NCBI RefSeq assembly: GCF_009496535.1
Contig: NZ_WIDL01000008.1
Span: forward strand, 1-64,000
Reading direction: 5' to 3'
Origin: Stenotrophomonas sp. MYb238
GTDB taxonomy: Bacteria > Pseudomonadota > Gammaproteobacteria > Xanthomonadales > Xanthomonadaceae
DNA: 64,000 nucleotides
Part shown: positions 26,567 through 36,081 of the stretch, one piece after another
How the letters are laid out: each line of letters begins with the position of its first letter
Numbering within the stretch: position 1 is the first letter of the stretch
The notes under the pieces: model-generated
What the model was told of the DNA's origin: nothing
Database searches by the model: none
Seen by the model: only the letters and a program-made list of their open reading frames with translations
Translations under genes and position numbers: made by a program

Positions 26567-27868
26567 TCAACGGGAAGGTGGCGCTTCCGGCGCGGACACG
26601 CCTTCGGGTCGGCGCGACAGGCGCCAGCCGATGCTGGCCGCGATCACCGCCGCGGCCGCGCTGACGCCGGCGAAACCGGCGGCGCCCACGCCAAGCAGAC
26701 GCAGCCAGTTCATGCCCAGCGCGATGGACATGTCGCCGAACCGCCACACCGCGGTATCCACCGTGTTCTGGCCCTTGTAGCGCACGTTGCGCGGCACGCG
26801 CGTGTACAGGCTGTGCCTTGCCGGCTCGGCCATGCCGTAGGCCAGGCCGCGGCTGACGATCAGCGCGATCGCCACGGCCGGCATGCCCAGCAGCACCGGC
26901 GCGTGCGGATCGCGCGCGAACAGCACCAGCGCCAGCGCGCAGACGCTGACCAGCGCCCAGATCATGATGACGATGCCCGGCCCTTTCTTCGGCAGCAGCC
27001 AGCGGGTCAGCGTGAGCTGGGTGAGGGCGGTCAGCACGTTGCCGGCCAGGTCGATATTGGCGGCGAAACGCGTGCGCGCCACCGCATCGGCGAACGTGGC
27101 GCCGGAATAGTCGGTCACCAGCGCGTAGTTCACCGTGCCGATGCCGTCGGCCAGCAGCAGCAGGATCGACATGTTGCGGATGAACGGGTCGGCGAACACC
27201 TGCTTCAGGCCATCGAACATGCCGCCGCCGACCGCCGCCTCGTGCCCCGGCTCGTGGCGCCGCGCGCCATGCCGGCGCGCCCAGCGCCCCAGCGCGATCA
27301 CGCAGCCCAGCGCCAGGCACAGCAGCGCCGCCGACACCACCAGCAGCGGCGCCACGCCGATCACGCCGACCAGCGAACGGGTCAGCATCGGCCCGGCGAC
27401 GGCGCCTATCGTGCCGGCCACCGCGATGACCGGGAACAGGCGCCGCGACTGCTCGCTGTCCCAGATGTCGGACATGAAGCTCCAGAACACCGACACCACG
27501 AACAGGTTGAACACGCTGACCCAGACGAAGAACATCACGCCCAGCGTCTTCGGGGCGAGCAGGTCCGGCCAGGCGAACAGCGGCACGAAGCCGATCAGGC
27601 AGGCGATGAAGAACACGTAGACCACCGGCATGACCACCCGGCGCGGCCAGCGCGCGACCAGCGCGCCGAACAGCGGCGACAGCAGCAGGGTGCCGAGGAA
27701 GGTGGCGCCGTAGAACCACGGCAGTTGGGTCGAGCCGACGGCTGCGGCCAACTGCTCGCGCAACGGGCGGATCACGTAGTACGCGGCCAGCACGCAAAAG
27801 AAATAGGCGAAGGACAGCGCGACCGCCAGCCACTCCCCCGTCTGTACCCTGCCCTGACCCGACCGCAT
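26567..27868 (-). CDS. MFS-like / NTP-NDP exchange-type transporter
   Basis: A 433-residue inner-membrane protein with about 12 hydrophobic helices. It begins MRSGQGRVQTGEWLAVALSFAYFFCVLAAYYVIRPLREQL, an N-terminus reminiscent of bacterial proteins annotated as MFS or NTP/NDP antiporters. Later it has VFWSFMSDIWDSEQSRRLFPVIAVAGTIGAVAGP and the C-terminal GMAEPARHSLYTRVPRNVRYKGQNTVDTAVWRFGD. The latter segment with Arg/Lys in a loop is typical of that group. Substrate unknown; import of nucleotides in a free-living bacterium is not implied. The ATG at 27868 was chosen because the open frame upstream encodes arginine-rich, non-conserved sequence. It is divergent from the serine hydrolase gene. 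Confidence 0.8.
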   Translation of the reverse strand: MRSGQGRVQTGEWLAVALSFAYFFCVLAAYYVIRPLREQLAAAVGSTQLPWFYGATFLGTLLLSPLFGALVARWPRRVVMPVVYVFFIACLIGFVPLFAWPDLLAPKTLGVMFFVWVSVFNLFVVSVFWSFMSDIWDSEQSRRLFPVIAVAGTIGAVAGPMLTRSLVGVIGVAPLLVVSAALLCLALGCVIALGRWARRHGARRHEPGHEAAVGGGMFDGLKQVFADPFIRNMSILLLLADGIGTVNYALVTDYSGATFADAVARTRFAANIDLAGNVLTALTQLTLTRWLLPKKGPGIVIMIWALVSVCALALVLFARDPHAPVLLGMPAVAIALIVSRGLAYGMAEPARHSLYTRVPRNVRYKGQNTVDTAVWRFGDMSIALGMNWLRLLGVGAAGFAGVSAAAAVIAASIGWRLSRRPEGVSAPEAPPSR

Positions 27869-28083
27869 CGGCCTGTATCCGTCGCAACGAAGCGCGCAAG
27901 GTATCCGATGCACTGCAACATCGCCAGTGTGCGCAGGTCCGTACCTGCATGCGGCGCGCCGTTCCCCGTGCGATGCCGCGTCGCCGGTGACAGCGGCTGC
28001 AGGGCACGCGATGCGTGCCATTACCCGAGCACAGCGACAAAAATCAGGAATATCAACGCGATGCCCATTCATTTTCTTCTTGT

Positions 28084-28113
28084 TTGTGCAATCACGAAAA
28101 GCGGCGCTAGAAT
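28084..28113 (+). promoter_or_regulatory. Candidate promoter of the serine hydrolase gene
   Basis: TTGTGC (28084-28089) and TAGAAT (28108-28113) with 18 bases between them lie 35 bases before the ATG at 28148, in an AT-richer patch. The -10 differs from TATAAT at one position. Confidence 0.5.
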
Positions 28114-28147
28114 CGCCGACAGCCTCAGCTATCAGGCATCGGTCACG

Positions 28148-29560
28148 ATGAAAGACAACAACAGGCGCCGGCATTTCCGTCCGGTGGCATCGGGATTGCT
28201 GGGTGTATTGATGCCCTTCGCGCTGTCATCCACCGCACAGACGCCCACCGCGCCGCAGGCGCTTGCCGAATCGGTCCCGCACCTACCGGCGAACCTGGAG
28301 AACGCGCCGCTGCCGTCGCCGACGCAGCCGATGCCCTACCGGGTCGCGCTGCGCCCGGACCAGGTGCAGGCGCTGCCGGACGGCTTCAACGTCGCCGCCA
28401 TCGAATCGATGGCCGAGCAGCTCACCTACGGCAACCGCGTGCCCGGCATCGCCATGGCGATCGTGCAGAACGGGCGCGTCCTTTCCGCGCGCGGCTACGG
28501 CGTCACCGACATCGGCAATCCGCAGCCGGTCGATGCGCACACGGTGTTCCGCCTCGCCTCGCTGTCCAAGGCCTTCGCCGGCACCATGGCCGGGCTGCTG
28601 GTCAACGACGGCACGCTGCGCTGGGACAGCAAGGTCACCGACTACGTACCCGGCTTCCAGCTGGCCACGCCCGAGGCGACCGGCCGCTTGACCGTGGCCG
28701 ACGTGCTGAGCCATCGCGTCGGCCTGCCGTACAACGCCTACGACCGCGACATCGAAGCCAACGCCGACTACTACACCCTGACCCGCAAGCTCGCCAATGC
28801 ACCGCTCAAATGCGAGCCCGGCGACTGCTACGCCTACCAGAACGTCGCTTTCAGCCTGATCGGCGACGTGGTCTACGCCGCCTCGGGCAGTTTCTACGAG
28901 CAGGCGGTGGAACGGCGCCTGTTCAAGCCGCTCGGCATGAACGACGCCAGCCTCGGCCTGGCCGGCATCCAGGCCAGCCCGCGCTGGGCGCGCCCGCACG
29001 TGCGCAGCCGCAACGGCTGGGTGTCGCTGTCGCCCAAGCCCACCTACTACCGCGTCGCTCCCGCCGCCGGCGTCAACGCCAGCGCCAGCGACATGGCGCA
29101 ATGGCTGCTGGCGCATACCGGGCATCGCCCCGACGTGCTCTCCGCGCCGCTGCTGGCGACGCTGCACGCGCCGTTGGTCAACACGCCCGGCGAGATGCGC
29201 TCGGGCTGGCGCCGCGAGCGGCTGGACTCGGCCGGCTACGCGCTGGGCTGGCGTGTGTTCGACTACGCCGGCCACACCGTGGTGTTCCATGCCGGCGCGG
29301 TGCAGGGCTATCGCGGCCTGGTCGCCCTGCTGCCCGAGCGCGACCTCGGCATCGCCGTCCTGTGGAATGGCGAGAGCAGCGTTCCCAGCGGACTGATGCC
29401 GACCATCCTCGACCGCGCCATCGGGCTGCCGACGCAGCGCTGGCTGGACGTGGACACCGACTTCGGCAGCGACAACCTGATGGCCGAGGATGCGCCGGCC
29501 GATGCGCCGCGCGGCAGGAAAGGCGTCGCCTCCGATCGCGCCACCGCCTCCCCGCGCTGA
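28148..29560 (+). CDS. Exported beta-lactamase-fold serine hydrolase (AmpC/EstB-like)
   Basis: A 470-residue penicillin-binding-protein-like hydrolase. The first 30 residues are a basic, hydrophobic signal sequence (RPVASGLLGVLMPFALSSTAQT). The three class C motifs are present: SXXK at SLSK (Ser138, Lys141), YXN at YQN (Tyr230) and a third-box HAG at FHAGAVQGYRG (His381 in place of KTG). This set is typical of esterases, D-aminopeptidases and some AmpC relatives, so it should be an active serine hydrolase. Antibiotic resistance cannot be inferred. A C-terminal Asp/Ala-rich tail of about 25 residues looks disordered. A good promoter and terminator flank the gene, making it a single-gene unit. 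Confidence 0.87.
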   Translation: MKDNNRRRHFRPVASGLLGVLMPFALSSTAQTPTAPQALAESVPHLPANLENAPLPSPTQPMPYRVALRPDQVQALPDGFNVAAIESMAEQLTYGNRVPGIAMAIVQNGRVLSARGYGVTDIGNPQPVDAHTVFRLASLSKAFAGTMAGLLVNDGTLRWDSKVTDYVPGFQLATPEATGRLTVADVLSHRVGLPYNAYDRDIEANADYYTLTRKLANAPLKCEPGDCYAYQNVAFSLIGDVVYAASGSFYEQAVERRLFKPLGMNDASLGLAGIQASPRWARPHVRSRNGWVSLSPKPTYYRVAPAAGVNASASDMAQWLLAHTGHRPDVLSAPLLATLHAPLVNTPGEMRSGWRRERLDSAGYALGWRVFDYAGHTVVFHAGAVQGYRGLVALLPERDLGIAVLWNGESSVPSGLMPTILDRAIGLPTQRWLDVDTDFGSDNLMAEDAPADAPRGRKGVASDRATASPR

Positions 29561-29581
29561 CCGCACCGGGCATTCTTCGAC

Positions 29582-29604
29582 AAGGCGGCTTCGGCCGCCT
29601 TTTT
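29582..29604 (+). terminator. Rho-independent terminator
   Basis: Eight-base stem AAGGCGGC/GCCGCCTT with a TTCG tetraloop (29590-29593) and a T-run, 22 bases after the serine hydrolase stop. Confidence 0.9.
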
Positions 29605-29992
29605 CATGGCGCACCTCCCTGCGCGCCCCCCGGGGCGGCTTCGCAGTGAAAAACGGTTGTCCTGCCGTTTTTCATGATGCACCCGGATACGCCACCCGTC
29701 CCCTGGCTTCGCCTTGAAAACACCGTCCTGCGGTTTTTCCTGCAGGCGCCGGACGAGCGGTCGCCTGTTCCGGAAGGAAATGGCGGATGTGTCGCCACGA
29801 CGGAAGCCCTTTGCCTGCACCCGCCGTAGCTGAGGGATCAAGGCGCAGCCGATCCGCTCCAGCACCAACCTGCATCGGCACCCTGCAGGCGGTGAATACC
29901 TTCGCAACCGTCCCTTGCCACCCGCTCGGTATCCCTCGAACAGCGAAGCACCCTCACCCACACCGGCAGAACCGCCGGCGGCGAGCGCGCAT
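29605..29992. other. Intergenic stretch with repeat palindromes
   Basis: No gene is supported between the serine hydrolase terminator and the H1-like gene terminator. The stretch holds two related palindromes (29647-29674 and 29716-29739) and otherwise ordinary non-coding sequence; short open frames here have no ribosome binding site or family features. Confidence 0.6.
29647..29739. repeat. Two related AAAACNG-N-CNGTTTTT palindromes
   Basis: The first copy is a perfect ten-base stem TGAAAAACGG/CCGTTTTTCA (29647-29656 and 29665-29674) with a loop ending CCTG. The second, 29716-29739, is GAAAACACCG-TCCTG-CGGTTTTTC. Flanks also match (TTCGC before the first stem in both). They look like members of one dispersed repeat family that could also act as bidirectional terminators. 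Confidence 0.55.
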
Positions 29993-30032
29993 AAAAAAAC
30001 TCCCTCCCCGCTGGGCAGTCGGGGAAGGAGTT
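29993..30032 (-). terminator. Rho-independent terminator of the H1-like gene
   Basis: On the minus strand AACTCCTTCCCCG pairs with CGGGGAGGGAGTT around a short loop and is followed by seven T. It lies 22 bases after the stop at 30055. Confidence 0.9.
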
Positions 30033-30054
30033 CCAGGTACAGCTTAGCGCTGGA

Positions 30055-30531
30055 TCAGATCAGCGGCGCCGGGGTGGCCGGAAGCGCGACCGGAGCCGCC
30101 TTCTTCTTGCGGGCAGCCGGCTTCTTCTTGGCAGCGACCTTCTTGGCGGCCGGCTTCTTGGCAGCAGCCTTCTTCGCCGTCTTCTTCACCGCCTTCTTGG
30201 CGGTGGCCTTCTTGGCGACCTTCTTGACCGCCTTCTTCACCACCTTCTTGGCGGTGGCTTTCTTGGCGACCTTCTTCACCGCCTTCTTCGCGGTGGTCTT
30301 CTTGGCGACCTTCTTCGCCGCCTTCTTCACCGCCTTCTTGGCGGTGGCCTTCTTTGCGACCTTCTTCACTGCCTTCTTGGCGGTGGCCTTCTTGGCGACC
30401 TTCTTCACCGCCTTCTTCGCGGTGGCCTTCTTTGCCACCTTCTTCACCGCCTTCTTGGCGGCAGCTTTCTTGGCGACCTTCTTCACCGCCTTCTTGGCGG
30501 CCGGTTTCTTCGCAGCTTTCTTCGTGGCCAT
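30055..30531 (-). CDS. Histone H1-like lysine/alanine-rich DNA-binding protein
   Basis: A 158-residue, extremely basic protein built of a repeating block of about 13 residues (AKKAVKKVAKKAT type). Lys and Ala make up most of it, and it ends in a Pro-rich tail (AAPVALPATPAPLI). Similar eukaryotic-H1-like proteins in bacteria bind DNA non-specifically and compact the nucleoid. The gene has a good GAGGAG ribosome binding site and a strong terminator. The coding DNA itself is repetitive (39-base periodicity), so repeat number may vary between strains. No partner gene is close. The neighbouring 0.9 kb upstream is nearly gene-free. Confidence 0.85.
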   Translation of the reverse strand: MATKKAAKKPAAKKAVKKVAKKAAAKKAVKKVAKKATAKKAVKKVAKKATAKKAVKKVAKKATAKKAVKKAAKKVAKKTTAKKAVKKVAKKATAKKVVKKAVKKVAKKATAKKAVKKTAKKAAAKKPAAKKVAAKKKPAARKKKAAPVALPATPAPLI

Positions 30532-31384
30532 TGGATGGCTCCTCGTCAGTGATCTATGGAATTGAAATGCCCAGTTGAAGCAAATCCGCGGTGTATCGCG
30601 GAGGACCGACGATGCGTCAGACGCATCGTGACGGATACAGAAACACCCGCAACGATTCCCGCCACGGGTGCCATGTCTTGTTCGGGGGGTGTTTCGCGGA
30701 AGGAAGCGGCTCCTGCTCCACCATCAGCGCGCGCGTGGCGGATGTCCAGGTTGTGCTTCGCATCTGAATGTTGATCCGGCTCACTCGCTTCCGCAGCAAT
30801 GGTCTGCTGGGCGAAACCTAATCACGGTTTTTTTTACTGTCAACTACCCGCGCGCAACTTTTTCCGGAAAGCTTCACGCCGTTCGCGTCCGCAACGTCCG
30901 TCGTCGCCCCGCGCGCAGCACCGGGCAACGGCAGGCGCAACGCGCGAGCGATGCACGCGCATGCGAAAAACACCATGAAAAAAGCACTATTCGTTTGCCG
31001 CACGCGCGCACGGCGCGATGGCGGGCAGGCAGGCGCGAGCACAGGCATGCGCCAACGGAGGCGTGAAAAAAAAAGCCGCCGGGAACTGAATTCCGTTCGC
31101 CGCGATCGCGTTTTCCCGCGTCGCGCGGAACAATTTGCGCAAACACTTCGCGCCCTTGCGCGGTCGTCGCGGCCTTCCAACGGCGACGGCGGCGGCACTG
31201 GAACAACCCTTCGCCGAACGTCCGGGCATCGCGCGCGACCATCGCCCGACACCACCGGCGGCAACCGCGCGCCTCCTTCCGGCGCCAGCTTCGCGAAAGC
31301 ATCCGGCGGAGACGATGGCGCCGATGTTGCCCGGACCGCGAAACCGACTTCGCGGTGGCGCCGGTCCGGATACCGGAAACAGAA
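30532..31384. other. Gene-poor stretch upstream of the H1-like gene
   Basis: About 850 bases without a supportable gene. It holds a ten-base perfect inverted repeat ACGATGCGTC/GACGCATCGT (30611-30631), an eight-T tract near 30828-30835 and a nine- to ten-A tract near 31066. Base composition is uneven. Several short frames exist on both strands, but they lack ribosome binding sites, conserved blocks or a coding-like composition. The H1-like gene must be transcribed from within the left part. A small RNA gene is possible but none was recognised. Confidence 0.55.
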
Positions 31385-31405
31385 ACGGCCGCACGAGGCG
31401 GCCGT
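31385..31405 (-). terminator. Terminator-like hairpin after gcvH
   Basis: ACGGCCGC/GCGGCCGT, eight-base perfect stem with a five-base loop (31393-31397). On the minus strand it is followed by TTCTGTTTC, a weak T-run. It lies about 24 bases after the gcvH stop. Confidence 0.7.
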
Positions 31406-31428
31406 CCTGTTCGTCCGGTGCGACCGGA

Positions 31429-31824
31429 TCAGTGGTCGTCGTTTTCCAGCAGCTCGGCGTAGTCGTCCGGGCCAAGCAGTTCGTTCACCTGGTCCGCCTC
31501 GGACATCTCCACGACGAACAGCCAACCTTCGCCGTAGGCGTCCTCGTTGATGGTCTCCGGCTTGTCGGCCAGGGCCTCGTTGACTTCGACCACAGTGCCC
31601 GACACCGGGCTGTAGACGTCGGAGGCGGCCTTCACCGACTCGACCACGGCGGCGGCGTTGCCGGCCTGCACCGTGTCGCCCACGCCGGGCAGTTCGACGT
31701 AGACCAGGTCGCCCAGCAGACCCTGCGCGTGATCGGAAATGCCGACGGTGACGCGGCCATTGCCTTCGACGCGGGCCCATTCGTGGGACTTGAGGAATTT
31801 GAGGTCGCCAGGGATCTCGCTCAT
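31429..31824 (-). CDS. gcvH: Glycine cleavage system H protein
   Basis: Lipoyl carrier that shuttles the aminomethyl group between the P, T and L proteins. The 131-residue protein has the standard opening [21 protein letters not shown], the lipoylation site [16 protein letters not shown] (Lys near residue 65) and the ending [10 protein letters not shown]...[11 protein letters not shown]. Length is normal. A CCGGAGCAG-type ribosome binding site precedes the ATG at 31824. It lies 63 bases downstream of gcvT on the same strand, so they probably form an operon; gcvP is not in the window. No glycine riboswitch is visible upstream. Confidence 0.97.
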   Translation of the reverse strand: MSEIPGDLKFLKSHEWARVEGNGRVTVGISDHAQGLLGDLVYVELPGVGDTVQAGNAAAVVESVKAASDVYSPVSGTVVEVNEALADKPETINEDAYGEGWLFVVEMSEADQVNELLGPDDYAELLENDDH

Positions 31825-31887
31825 GGAACTGCTCCGGAAGAAACGGTGGACGGGATGGGGGGCTAGTTTAGCGGACCGCGGGGCGGA

Positions 31888-33024
<1,137 letters not shown>

Positions 33025-33080
33025 GGCCGTTCCACGGGAGGAAAGCGGCCATTATCCCAGATGGTTGCATCCAAAACCGC

Positions 33081-33103
33081 GGCGGCGCGGTGGCCGCGCC
33101 GCC
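33081..33103 (-). terminator. GC-rich terminator hairpin after nfeD
   Basis: Ten-base perfect stem GGCGGCGCGG/CCGCGCCGCC with a TGG loop, followed on the minus strand by CGGTTTTGG. It separates the SPFH/NfeD pair from gcvT. Confidence 0.7.
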
Positions 33104-33110
33104 GGGATGC

Positions 33111-33542
33111 TCAGGCGTCCTGCACCTTCAGCGTCATGCCGTCCACGGCGACCACCCGCACGTGGCTGCCCGCCGGCAGGTCGGGGCCGGCCACCACCCA
33201 GAACGCATCGTCCACCTTCGCCCGGCCGGTGCCGTTGGCGATGGCCTGGTCCAGCACCACCACCCGCCCGACCAGTTGCTCGGCACGGCGGTTGAGCAGC
33301 GGCTGGTCGCTGGGCCGCGCGCGCCTGCGGAACCAGGTGCGGTAGATCTGGATCGAGACGAAGCTGAGCGCCACGAACAGCACCACCTGCATCAGCACGG
33401 CCAGTCCGTCGTAGGCCCAGACCACCAGGAACACGGCGGCGGCGGCGAAGCCCATCCACAGCATGAAGGCGCCCGGCGCCAGCGCCTCGGCGGCGAACAG
33501 GATCACCGCCAGCGCCGCCCAGGCCACCACTTCCCAGCGCAT
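33111..33542 (-). CDS. NfeD family membrane protein
   Basis: A 143-residue protein with three N-terminal transmembrane helices (residues 5-65) and a C-terminal OB-fold-like NfeD domain (LVGRVVVLDQAIANGTGRAKVDDAFWVVAGPDLPAGSHVRVVAVDGMTLKV). The short form lacks the serine protease domain of long NfeD proteins. It follows the SPFH gene with a three-base gap, the usual arrangement in which NfeD partners a stomatin-like protein in membrane quality control or microdomains. Role in this organism not known. Confidence 0.9.
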   Translation of the reverse strand: MRWEVVAWAALAVILFAAEALAPGAFMLWMGFAAAAVFLVVWAYDGLAVLMQVVLFVALSFVSIQIYRTWFRRRARPSDQPLLNRRAEQLVGRVVVLDQAIANGTGRAKVDDAFWVVAGPDLPAGSHVRVVAVDGMTLKVQDA

Positions 33543-33545
33543 GGC

Positions 33546-34514
33546 TCAGCGCCCCAGCGGCGGCGGGTTGCCGCGCGACGGCGATGCCTTGCGTTCTTCC
33601 TGCTTGGCGAACGCCTCCCGGGCCAGCTCGGCGACGCCGGCGATGGAACCGATCACGCCGCTGGCTTCCATCGGCATCAGCACCAGCTTCTGGTTGGGCG
33701 AGCTGGCCAGCTCGCGGAAGGCCTCCACGTATTTCTGCGCGACGAAATAGTTGATCGCCTGCACGTCGCCCTGGGCGATGGCCTCGGACACCATCGCCGT
33801 CGCCTTGGCCTCGGCCTCGGCCAGGCGTTCGCGCGCCTCGGCGTCGCGGAACGCGGCTTCCTTGCGGCCCTCGGCTTCCAGCACCGCGGCCTGCTTCTCG
33901 CCTTCGGCGCGCAGGATTTCCGACTGGCGCGAGCCCTCGGCCTCGAGGATCTGCGCGCGCTTCTCGCGCTCGGCCTTCATCTGCCGCGCCATCGAATCGA
34001 CCAGGTCGCGCGGCGGCTGGATGTCGCGGATCTCGATGCGGTTGACCTTGATCCCCCACGGGTTGGTGGCATGGTCGACCACGCTCAGCAGCTGCGCGTT
34101 GATGGTCTCGCGCTGGCTCAGCGATTCGTCCAGGTCCATCGAGCCGATCACGGTGCGGATGTTGGTCTGCACCAGCGCGATCATCGCCACCTCCAGGTTG
34201 GCGACCTCGTAGGCGGCCTTGGCCGCGTCCAGCACCTGGAAGAACACCACCCCGTCCACGCGCACCACTGCGTTGTCCTTGGTGATGACGTCCTGGCTGG
34301 GCACGTCCAGCACCTGTTCCATCATGTTGACCTTGCGGCCGACGCCGTAGACCACCGGGATCAGGAAATGCAGGCCGGGCGACATGGTGTTGGTGTAGCG
34401 GCCGAAGCGCTCCACCGTCCATTCATACCCCTGCGGCACCATGCGCACCGTCTTGAACAGGACGATGGCGCCGGCCACCAGCACCACCAACGCGAGAAAG
34501 GCACCGCTACCCAT
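33546..34514 (-). CDS. SPFH/stomatin-like membrane protein (QmcA type)
   Basis: A 322-residue protein with an N-terminal transmembrane segment (LALVVLVAGAIVLFKTV, residues 6-22), a band 7/SPFH domain (VPQGYEWTVERFGRYTNTMSPGLHFLIPVV, RVDGVVFFQVLDAAKAAYEVANLE, NPWGIKVNRIEIRDIQPPRD) and a long alanine/glutamate-rich coiled coil (about residues 175-250). It closes with NYFVAQKYVEAFRELASSPNQKLVLMP. This matches QmcA and other membrane scaffold proteins. It is operonic with nfeD. Upstream lies an Mpo1-like pseudogene whose shifted frame runs into the start of this gene. Confidence 0.92.
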   Translation of the reverse strand: MGSGAFLALVVLVAGAIVLFKTVRMVPQGYEWTVERFGRYTNTMSPGLHFLIPVVYGVGRKVNMMEQVLDVPSQDVITKDNAVVRVDGVVFFQVLDAAKAAYEVANLEVAMIALVQTNIRTVIGSMDLDESLSQRETINAQLLSVVDHATNPWGIKVNRIEIRDIQPPRDLVDSMARQMKAEREKRAQILEAEGSRQSEILRAEGEKQAAVLEAEGRKEAAFRDAEARERLAEAEAKATAMVSEAIAQGDVQAINYFVAQKYVEAFRELASSPNQKLVLMPMEASGVIGSIAGVAELAREAFAKQEERKASPSRGNPPPLGR

Positions 34515-34883
34515 CAGAACACTCCTTGTGAGAATCGATTCGCATGACTGTCGTCCGAGTATAGCCAGCCCGCCGGCGCTGGAACGGCAGCCGGCCGCGC
34601 AGCACGCCGGCGAACATCACCCCGTCGCCGGCGAAGGAGTACAGCGGATGGCTGAATGTGACCGGGCGGGGTTCTTCTCGAAGAACAGATGCCCCGCCCA
34701 GGCGAAGCCGCAGCCGCAGGACAGCGCCGCCAGCGCCCATTGTCAGCGCCCGGTCATGAAGGCCGCCAGCAGGCACAGCAGCGCGGCGCCGCTGCCGAGC
34801 ACGTGCAGGCGGCGGCAGGTGCGGTCGCGGTGCTCGCGCGGGTAGAACGGATAGAACTCGCGGAAGCTGCCGAAACCGGCCAT
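34507..34883 (-). pseudogene. Mpo1-like (DUF962) protein pseudogene
   Basis: Reading down from the ATG at 34883 gives MAGFGSFREFYPFYPREHRD followed by RTCRRLHVLGSGAALLCLLAAF-MTGR and then a TGA (34743-34745). The same frame continues after the stop with WALAALSCGCGFAWAGHLFFEKN, clearly family-like. After that the frame must shift by two bases (an AACCCCG run near 34665) to give RPVTFSHPLYSFAGDGVMF. The conserved H-R-R-LH, GH-FEKNRP and HPLYSF features of Mpo1-like (DUF962) membrane proteins are thus split by one stop and one frameshift. Two independent lesions argue for a real pseudogene rather than a sequencing error. It sits between ynfA and the SPFH gene. Confidence 0.8.
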
Positions 34884-34922
34884 GGCGCATCCCTCGACGG
34901 GCGATGCGCGCAGCATAGCGCC

Positions 34923-35255
34923 CTAGACCGCGGCGCCGCGCGGGCCGGCCATGATCACGCCCATGCCCAGCAGGCACAGGCCGGCGCCGAGCAGGTCCCA
35001 GCGGGTCGGCGACACGCCGTCCACCCGCCACAACCACAACAGCGCGACGCAGACATAGACGCCGCCATAGGCGGCATAGACGCGGCCGCTGGCGGTCGGG
35101 TGCAGGGTCAGCAGCCAGGCGAACAGCGCCAGGCTGGCGGCCGCCGGCAGCAGCAGCCAGGCGCTGCCGTTCTGGCGCAGCCACAGCCACGGCAGGTAGC
35201 AGCCGACGATCTCGGCCAGCGCGGTCAGCAGGAACAGCGCCAGCGTCCTGATCAC
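34923..35255 (-). CDS. ynfA: YnfA family small inner-membrane protein (UPF0060)
   Basis: A 110-residue protein with four transmembrane helices and the family motifs [17 protein letters not shown] and [27 protein letters not shown]. YnfA proteins resemble the small multidrug resistance fold, and their transport role is not settled. The start is GTG at 35255, overlapping the mazG stop (GTGA), which gives the usual N-terminus [17 protein letters not shown]. It is the last gene of nudE-cysQ-mazG-ynfA. Confidence 0.9.
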   Translation of the reverse strand: MIRTLALFLLTALAEIVGCYLPWLWLRQNGSAWLLLPAAASLALFAWLLTLHPTASGRVYAAYGGVYVCVALLWLWRVDGVSPTRWDLLGAGLCLLGMGVIMAGPRGAAV

Positions 35256-36067
35256 AGCGCGTCCTTTTCGTCGCGCTTGACCGCCTGCCACAGCGCTTCC
35301 TGCTGTTCCAGGTCCAGCGCGGCCATCGCCTGCCCGCGCGCGGCGGCCAGCGTTTCCATGGCGCGGAAGCGGCGCTCGAACTTCAGGTTGGCGCGGCGCA
35401 GCGCGCTGCCAGGGTCCACCTTGGCATGGCGGGCGAGATTGGCGCAGACGAACAGCAGGTCGCCGATTTCGTCTTCCAGCCGCGCATGGTTGTCCGAATA
35501 CGCGGCGGTCTCGAACTCGGCCTGCACCTCGCCGATCTCCTCGCGCAGCTTGTCCAGCACCGGCGCGACGTCGGGCCAGTCGAAGCCGGTGCGCGCGGCG
35601 CGCTTCTGCAGCTTCAGCGCCCGCTGCCACTCGGGCAGGCCGCGGGCGATGCCGGCCAGCGCCGAGCCATCGGTATCGCCGGCATCGGCGCGCTCGCGCT
35701 GCTTGATCTGTTCCCAGTTGGCCACGACCTCGCCCGCATCGCCGGCGCGCGCGTCGCCGAACACGTGCGGATGCCGGCGCAGCATCTTGCCGCTGATCGC
35801 CGCGACCACGTCGGCGAAGGCGAACGCGCCCCGCTCGCTGGCCATCTGCGCATGGAACACCACCTGCAGCAGCAGGTCGCCGAGTTCGTCCTTGAGGTCG
35901 GCCAGGTCGTTGCGGTCGATGGCGTCGGCGACCTCGTAGGCTTCCTCGATCGTATACGGCGCGATGCTGGAGAAGTCCTGCTGCAGGTCCCACGGGCAGC
36001 CGTCGTGCGGATCGCGCAGGCGCGCCATGATCCGCAGCAGGGTGCCGATGTCGCCCGGCTCGCCCAT
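35252..36067 (-). CDS. mazG: Nucleoside triphosphate pyrophosphohydrolase
   Basis: Hydrolyses NTPs to NMP and pyrophosphate, cleaning aberrant nucleotides and affecting ppGpp control. The 271-residue protein has the two-domain MazG layout: N-terminal block [33 protein letters not shown] with [11 protein letters not shown]-like [18 protein letters not shown] (about residues 55-75), and the second EXXE-D box [19 protein letters not shown] (about 205-225). A GTG at 36085 that overlaps the cysQ stop is an alternative start giving six more residues. Its stop overlaps the ynfA start. Confidence 0.95.
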   Translation of the reverse strand: MGEPGDIGTLLRIMARLRDPHDGCPWDLQQDFSSIAPYTIEEAYEVADAIDRNDLADLKDELGDLLLQVVFHAQMASERGAFAFADVVAAISGKMLRRHPHVFGDARAGDAGEVVANWEQIKQRERADAGDTDGSALAGIARGLPEWQRALKLQKRAARTGFDWPDVAPVLDKLREEIGEVQAEFETAAYSDNHARLEDEIGDLLFVCANLARHAKVDPGSALRRANLKFERRFRAMETLAAARGQAMAALDLEQQEALWQAVKRDEKDAL

Positions 36068-36081
36068 GTCGCCGGTCCCGC

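Noticed and set aside
30611-30631. Perfect inverted repeat as a terminator or attachment site
   Set aside because: No T-run follows on either strand and no integrase or tRNA gene is near, so it is only listed as an inverted repeat in the gene-poor stretch.
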